A stretch of 10,000 bases of DNA. It comes from Desulfomonile sp. (GTDB taxonomy: Bacteria > Desulfobacterota > Desulfomonilia > Desulfomonilales > Desulfomonilaceae). A program made the position numbers and the translations under genes. The DNA is taken from NCBI GenBank assembly GCA_020216785.1, contig JAIWNO010000231.1, positions 1 to 10,000 of the forward strand, given 5' to 3'. Below are positions 6,463 to 10,000 of the stretch, one piece after another. Numbering within the stretch: the first letter of the stretch is position 1; each line of letters begins with the position of its first letter. The notes under the pieces are model-generated. The model was not told the origin of the DNA, ran no database searches, and saw only the letters and a list, made by a program, of their open reading frames with translations.

Positions 6463-7291
6463 TCAACGGCCTTTTTCCGAATCGACGGACCTGCTGACGC
6501 ACAGGAATATGAACGCGATCAACGTGCCCGTGAGGGCGGACGAATCAGTGGACGGCCTGTTCCGTAACAAGGTTCAGGTGATCCAGGCGAGACGTGGATA
6601 CCGCGCGTCGGAGGATGCGCTCATTCTGACTTGGTTTGTAGACATTAAGCCCGGCGAGCTGGTATTGGACGTCGGGACGGGCTCAGGCGCCATAGCGTTC
6701 GGCCTTGCCGCGCGCGAGCAGACAGCGAAGATCGTTGGGCTGGAGCTTCAGTCGTCTCTTGCGGATCGTGCGTGTCGGGGCGCACAATTGAACAGACTCG
6801 AATCGCGGGTGTCTATTGTCAGAGGCGATGCGCGGATGGCCGATCGTCTTTTCAGACCGGGTCGATTCGATGTGGTGGTGTGTAACCCGCCGTACTACAG
6901 CCCCGAACGCGGTTTCCTCAACCGGATGGAAGAGAAAGCCCTCGCCCGGCATCAGCTCATGCTTCCAAGTGGTGAGCTGTTTCGCGTTGCAGGCTCCCTC
7001 CTCCGTAAATGCGGACGACTGGCGCTCATTTATCCGGCTCAGCGCGTCCATGAGATGAAGAATCCCATGAAAGACGCTGGATTTACACCGGCGCGTATGC
7101 TATGGATTCAGGCTCGGAAGGAAGCGCCTTCCGGTCTCGTGTGCGTAGAAGCCCGGCTTGGAGCAGACTCATCTCCTCCCGTGGAGGAGTCGCTTATCCT
7201 TTATGACGGCTTCGGCAAACGGACACCCGAGGCCGCGGCTATCTTGAACGGCGAGGACATTCAGCCGGCTGTGCATTGCACCCGCGCCTGA
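6452..7291 (+). CDS. trmN6: TrmN6-like (YfiC/COG4123) N6-adenine methyltransferase
   Basis: A class I S-adenosylmethionine-dependent methyltransferase of up to 279 residues. The SAM-binding loop is DVGTGSG (73-79), the acidic strand end is GLELQ (96-100), and the catalytic NPPY (145-148) marks N6-adenine or glutamine N-methylation. The preceding VQVIQARRGYRASEDALIL (41-59) is the entry of the COG4123 family, whose E. coli member methylates A37 of tRNA1(Val). The exact substrate here cannot be read from sequence. The ATG at 6452 overlaps the DUF1015 stop by 11 bases, suggesting translational coupling. A second ATG at 6509 (residue 20) is possible because the conserved part begins only near residue 32, but its AGGA lies just 2 bases away, so I prefer the first. 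The C-terminal 40 residues are less conserved. Confidence 0.82.
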   Translation: MFSDQRPFSESTDLLTHRNMNAINVPVRADESVDGLFRNKVQVIQARRGYRASEDALILTWFVDIKPGELVLDVGTGSGAIAFGLAAREQTAKIVGLELQSSLADRACRGAQLNRLESRVSIVRGDARMADRLFRPGRFDVVVCNPPYYSPERGFLNRMEEKALARHQLMLPSGELFRVAGSLLRKCGRLALIYPAQRVHEMKNPMKDAGFTPARMLWIQARKEAPSGLVCVEARLGADSSPPVEESLILYDGFGKRTPEAAAILNGEDIQPAVHCTRA

Positions 7292-7447
7292 CTTGTGGTT
7301 CTTGAGGGCCTGCCACAGAGAAATGAATGATCGTTGAGACGGCTTCAGCGGAGAACCAATTGTTCCCGCCAGTCCCCGACTACACCCGGCATCTTCCCGA
7401 GGCTAAATCCAGGCGAAGAACAGCAGGTGCGGAAGGAAATTGTCAGA

Positions 7448-7462
7448 GGCGGCACTGCCGCC
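7448..7462 (+). promoter_or_regulatory. GC hairpin abutting the alaC ribosome binding site
   Basis: GGCGGC (7448-7453) pairs perfectly with GCCGCC (7457-7462) around a 3-base loop; a 5-bp stem with a 5-base loop is also possible. The very next base starts GGGAGG (7463-7468), the likely Shine-Dalgarno of alaC. A stem immediately upstream could affect ribosome loading. No alternative pairing or leader peptide was found that would make it a classical attenuator. Confidence 0.4.
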
Positions 7463-7468
7463 GGGAGG
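7463..7468 (+). promoter_or_regulatory. Ribosome binding site that decides the alaC start
   Basis: GGGAGG lies 5 bases before GTG 7474. It rules out the longer reading from ATG 7327 as the main product and makes GTG 7468, whose first base is part of the site, unlikely. Confidence 0.6.
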
Positions 7469-7473
7469 TGATT

Positions 7474-8697
7474 GTGGAAGAATTCAGAACAATCAAACGG
7501 CTTCCCCCTTACGTGTTTCAACAAGTGAACGAACTGAAGATGCGTCTGCGGCGGGCGGGAGAGGACATTATCGACCTCGGTATGGGCAACCCCGACATCC
7601 CGACCCCCGAACACATAGTTGAAAAAGTCATCGCGGCGACCCGCGACCCGAGGAATCACCGATACAGCGCGTCCGCGGGTATCCCCAAGCTTCGAGAGGC
7701 GTTCGCGAACTGGTGGAAGCGCCGCTACGACGTGGATCTCGACCCTGAAAAGGAAGTCGTGGCCACAATGGGGGCCAAGGACGGTCTCGCACACCTCGTA
7801 CTCGCCACCATGGGCCCTGGTGATGTCGTTTTCGTCCCCTCGCCCAGCTACCCGATCCATCCGTATTCCGTGGTGATCGCGGGAGCGGATCTCAGGCATG
7901 TGCCGATCTCGCCTGATCATGATTTCTTCGAGGATCTCAAGAATGCGTGCCGCTTAACATGGCCGCTGCCGAAGATGCTCATCATATCGTTCCCGCACAA
8001 CCCCACAACCATGGTTGTGGATCGGGAGTTCTTCGAGCGGATCGTCGAGTTCGCCCTCGAGTACAAGATCATGGTGGTCCATGACTTCGCGTACGCGGAC
8101 CTCACATTCGACGGGTATGTGGCGCCGAGCTTCCTTTCCGTGCCTGGAGCCAAAGAAGTGGGTGTGGAGATGTTCTCCATGTCCAAGAGCTATTCGATGG
8201 CGGGTTGGCGCGTTGGTTGCGCCGCGGGCAACCCGAAGATGATCGAAGCCCTCCGGCGGCTGAAGAGCTACATCGACTACGGAATTTTTCAGCCGATCCA
8301 GATTGCGGCGATCATTGCGCTGAATTCCGACCAGGATTGCGTGCGCGCGATCTGCGAAGAGTATCAGGACCGTCGAGATGCGCTCTGTTCGGGCCTCAAC
8401 GATTGTGGTTGGGAGGTCCCACCGCCGAAAGGCACTATGTTTGTCTGGGCGCGGATACCCGAGCCGTACCGGCATCTTGGTTCTTTGGAATTCAGCAAGC
8501 TGCTCACCGAGCACGCGAAAGTCGCGGTGAGCCCCGGCATCGGTTTCGGACCGCATGGGGACGAGCATGTTCGCTTCGCGCTCGTCGAAAACAGGCTCCG
8601 CACTCGGCAGGCGATCAGAGGCATCCGCCAATTCTTGGCCGAAGGCAAAGGACTCAAAGAAGCCGTTCCGCGCGTGGCCCGATCTGTCGCGCTCTGA
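7474..8697 (+). CDS. alaC: Alanine-synthesising aminotransferase AlaC
   Basis: A PLP-dependent class I/II aminotransferase of 407 residues, close in sequence and length to E. coli AlaC (412), which forms alanine from pyruvate and glutamate. The N-terminal EEFRTIKRLPPYVF and GMGNPD (36-41), the Asn176 in HNPTT, the PLP-binding Lys238 in SMSKSYSMAGWRVG and the carboxylate-binding Arg367 in HVRFALVENR are all present. LL-diaminopimelate aminotransferases are a related alternative, but the whole-length resemblance favours AlaC. I chose the GTG at 7474 because GGGAGG (7463-7468) lies 5 bases before it and the protein then starts like its homologues; the GTG at 7468 overlaps that site, and an ATG at 7327 gives a non-conserved extension. 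The stop is 26 bases before hom, so co-transcription is likely. Confidence 0.88.
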   Translation: MEEFRTIKRLPPYVFQQVNELKMRLRRAGEDIIDLGMGNPDIPTPEHIVEKVIAATRDPRNHRYSASAGIPKLREAFANWWKRRYDVDLDPEKEVVATMGAKDGLAHLVLATMGPGDVVFVPSPSYPIHPYSVVIAGADLRHVPISPDHDFFEDLKNACRLTWPLPKMLIISFPHNPTTMVVDREFFERIVEFALEYKIMVVHDFAYADLTFDGYVAPSFLSVPGAKEVGVEMFSMSKSYSMAGWRVGCAAGNPKMIEALRRLKSYIDYGIFQPIQIAAIIALNSDQDCVRAICEEYQDRRDALCSGLNDCGWEVPPPKGTMFVWARIPEPYRHLGSLEFSKLLTEHAKVAVSPGIGFGPHGDEHVRFALVENRLRTRQAIRGIRQFLAEGKGLKEAVPRVARSVAL

Positions 8698-8723
8698 ACA
8701 TGTGCTCGATACGGGAATAAATC

Positions 8724-10000
8724 ATGAAAGAGGTTTGTATCGGGCTTATAGGCTTCGGCATTGTGGGGGGAGGTTTCGTTAAGATTCTGCAGGAGAACGG
8801 CGACCTTCTCTCACGCCGGGTCGGCCTGCCTCTGCGGCTCAAGCGAATCGCCGACCTGGACATAGAATCCGACCGCGGGGTGGCTGTGGATCGATCGCTC
8901 CTCACCACGAACGCTCGGGAGCTTTTGGACGACCCGGAGATTTCCATCATCGTGGAATTGATCGGCGGATATGAGCCCGCGCGTAGCTTCATCCTTGAGG
9001 CACTGAACAAGGGCAAGCATGTCGTAACCGCCAACAAAGCGCTGCTTGCAGAGCACGGGGCCGAAATCTTCCGTGCGGCTGAAAGTGCCGGGAAGGAAAT
9101 AGCGTTCGAAGCCGCGGTCGCGGGAGCGATTCCGATTCTACGGTCGCTGCGGGAAGGACTGGTCGCCAACCGCTTCGACAAGGTGCTTGCGATCCTCAAC
9201 GGCACGTGCAACTACATCCTCACCGCTATGGACGAAAACCCGGGCATCTCGTTCGGCGAAATGCTCGCAGAGGCCCAAAAGCTGGGATACGCGGAAGCCG
9301 ACCCGTCACTGGATGTGGACGGGTTTGACTCCGCGCACAAGCTCGTTCTCATGCTGAGCCTTACGCACGGCATCCGTGTGCCGGTGAAAAATATATTTGT
9401 AGAAGGCATCCGCGGAATCAATCCCTTTGATGTGGAAATGGCCCGCGAGTTCTCGTACAAAATCAAGTTGCTCGCGGTGATCATCCGCCATGACGGGATG
9501 GTTGAGGCGCGTCTCCATCCGACCATGCTCCCGAGAGACCACCCACTAGCCCGTGTGGACGGGGTGTTCAACGGGATCTACCTTGAGGGTGACATGGCGG
9601 GCGATCTGCTCTTCTACGGTCGTGGAGCCGGCCGGGAGCCGACAGCCTCGGCCGTCGCAGGAGACGTGATCGAGATCGCGCGGAACATCGTTCAGGGCAG
9701 CGGAATGCGTGTGCCCCCCGCGGGTTACCCAGAGGACCGAATCGTCACGTCGGGCGTTATGGACATGAGCGACATCGTGACCAACTACTATATTCGGGTG
9801 CAGGCGTTGGATCGACCGGGGGTGCTGTCCAAAGTATCGGGTATTATGGCCGAGCGCGGAATCAGCATCCATTCGGTGGTTCAGAAGGCGCGGCATCGTT
9901 CACAGGATGTGCCGGTCGTGTTCCTGACGCACAGAGCGCGCGAGGCGAATATCCTGGAAGCAGCCCGCCGGATCGGGGAAATCGATGTGGTGGAAGGACC
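8724..10000 (+). CDS. hom: Homoserine dehydrogenase with ACT domain, 3' end cut by window
   Basis: NAD(P)-dependent reduction of aspartate semialdehyde to homoserine, the branch point to threonine and methionine, in the cytoplasm. 425 codons are present with no stop; the usual length is about 430-440, so only a few codons are missing. Residues 1-130 form the Rossmann domain with GFGIVGGG (10-17) and the TANKALLA motif (102-109). The catalytic domain has NGTCNYIL (159-166), the LGYAEADPSLDVDGFDSAHK block (187-206) with Asp202 and Lys206, the probable catalytic pair, and the GRGAGREPTASAV block (299-311). An ACT domain (about 355 onward, LDRPGVLSKVSGIMAERGI at 362-380) probably binds threonine for feedback control. 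No aspartokinase domain is fused. GGGA (8713-8716) is 7 bases before the ATG. It follows alaC by 26 bases. Confidence 0.95.
   Translation, partial: MKEVCIGLIGFGIVGGGFVKILQENGDLLSRRVGLPLRLKRIADLDIESDRGVAVDRSLLTTNARELLDDPEISIIVELIGGYEPARSFILEALNKGKHVVTANKALLAEHGAEIFRAAESAGKEIAFEAAVAGAIPILRSLREGLVANRFDKVLAILNGTCNYILTAMDENPGISFGEMLAEAQKLGYAEADPSLDVDGFDSAHKLVLMLSLTHGIRVPVKNIFVEGIRGINPFDVEMAREFSYKIKLLAVIIRHDGMVEARLHPTMLPRDHPLARVDGVFNGIYLEGDMAGDLLFYGRGAGREPTASAVAGDVIEIARNIVQGSGMRVPPAGYPEDRIVTSGVMDMSDIVTNYYIRVQALDRPGVLSKVSGIMAERGISIHSVVQKARHRSQDVPVVFLTHRAREANILEAARRIGEIDVVEG

Larger units (their letters stand above)
7292..7473 (+). other. Gap between trmN6-like gene and alaC
   Basis: A 182-base spacer. 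An ATG at 7327 is in frame with alaC and would add 49 residues, but that extension is Arg/Pro-rich, unlike any aminotransferase N-terminus, and I treat it as leader. I see no strong promoter and no intrinsic terminator; a weak TGTGG/CCACA repeat after the trmN6 stop lacks a T tract. The only clear structure is the hairpin at its 3' end. Confidence 0.5.

Noticed and set aside
7327..7473. Upstream ATG giving alaC 49 extra residues
   Set aside because: The extension is not conserved in composition, and a good ribosome binding site favours GTG 7474.
7954..8631. 225-codon minus-strand frame opposite alaC
   Set aside because: Antisense shadow of a highly conserved aminotransferase.
8654..9896. Three minus-strand frames opposite hom
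   Set aside because: The plus strand encodes an uninterrupted homoserine dehydrogenase to the window end; the minus frames show no family motifs.

Overview
The window looks like part of a moderately GC-rich Gram-negative chromosome. The mix of a CHAT-domain protein, a PilZ-like protein with a helical N-terminal module, a DUF1254/DUF1214 exported protein and an alaC-hom pair suggests a Desulfobacterota (former deltaproteobacterial) sulfate reducer or syntroph, for example of the Desulfomonile or Syntrophobacter type. This placement rests on remembered family distribution, not on a marker gene, and is only moderately sure.

Left part (1-2800, plus strand). The window opens inside a gene whose last 552 codons end in a CHAT (caspase-like) peptidase domain. 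After a 115-base gap holding a good extended -10 promoter come two short genes that look like one transcription unit: a degenerate PilZ-like protein, then a secreted DUF3887-like protein. A candidate intrinsic terminator overlaps the stop codon of the second.

Middle (2937-5148). A minus-strand gene encodes an exported DUF1254/DUF1214 protein, convergent with the pair above. Upstream of it is about 800 bases without an intact gene. This gap holds the decayed C-terminal end of an IS4-like transposase, broken by a frameshift, and then a candidate promoter reading rightward.

Right part (5149-10000, plus strand). Four genes run in the same direction: a DUF1015 protein, a TrmN6-like RNA/DNA N6-adenine methyltransferase overlapping it by 11 bases, an AlaC-type alanine aminotransferase, and a monofunctional homoserine dehydrogenase with an ACT domain, cut by the window end close to its C-terminus. 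The last two are amino acid enzymes (alanine; threonine and methionine) 26 bases apart. The first two are probably translationally coupled. A 182-base gap separates the two pairs and ends in a GC-rich hairpin that abuts the alaC ribosome binding site.

No RNA genes, CRISPR arrays, complete insertion sequences or prophage genes were seen. No clearly new multi-gene system is visible. The least understood items are the DUF1015 protein with its ParB/SerK-like GHHR motif, the PilZ-like protein that has lost its c-di-GMP motif, and the CHAT protein whose N-terminal part lies outside the window.
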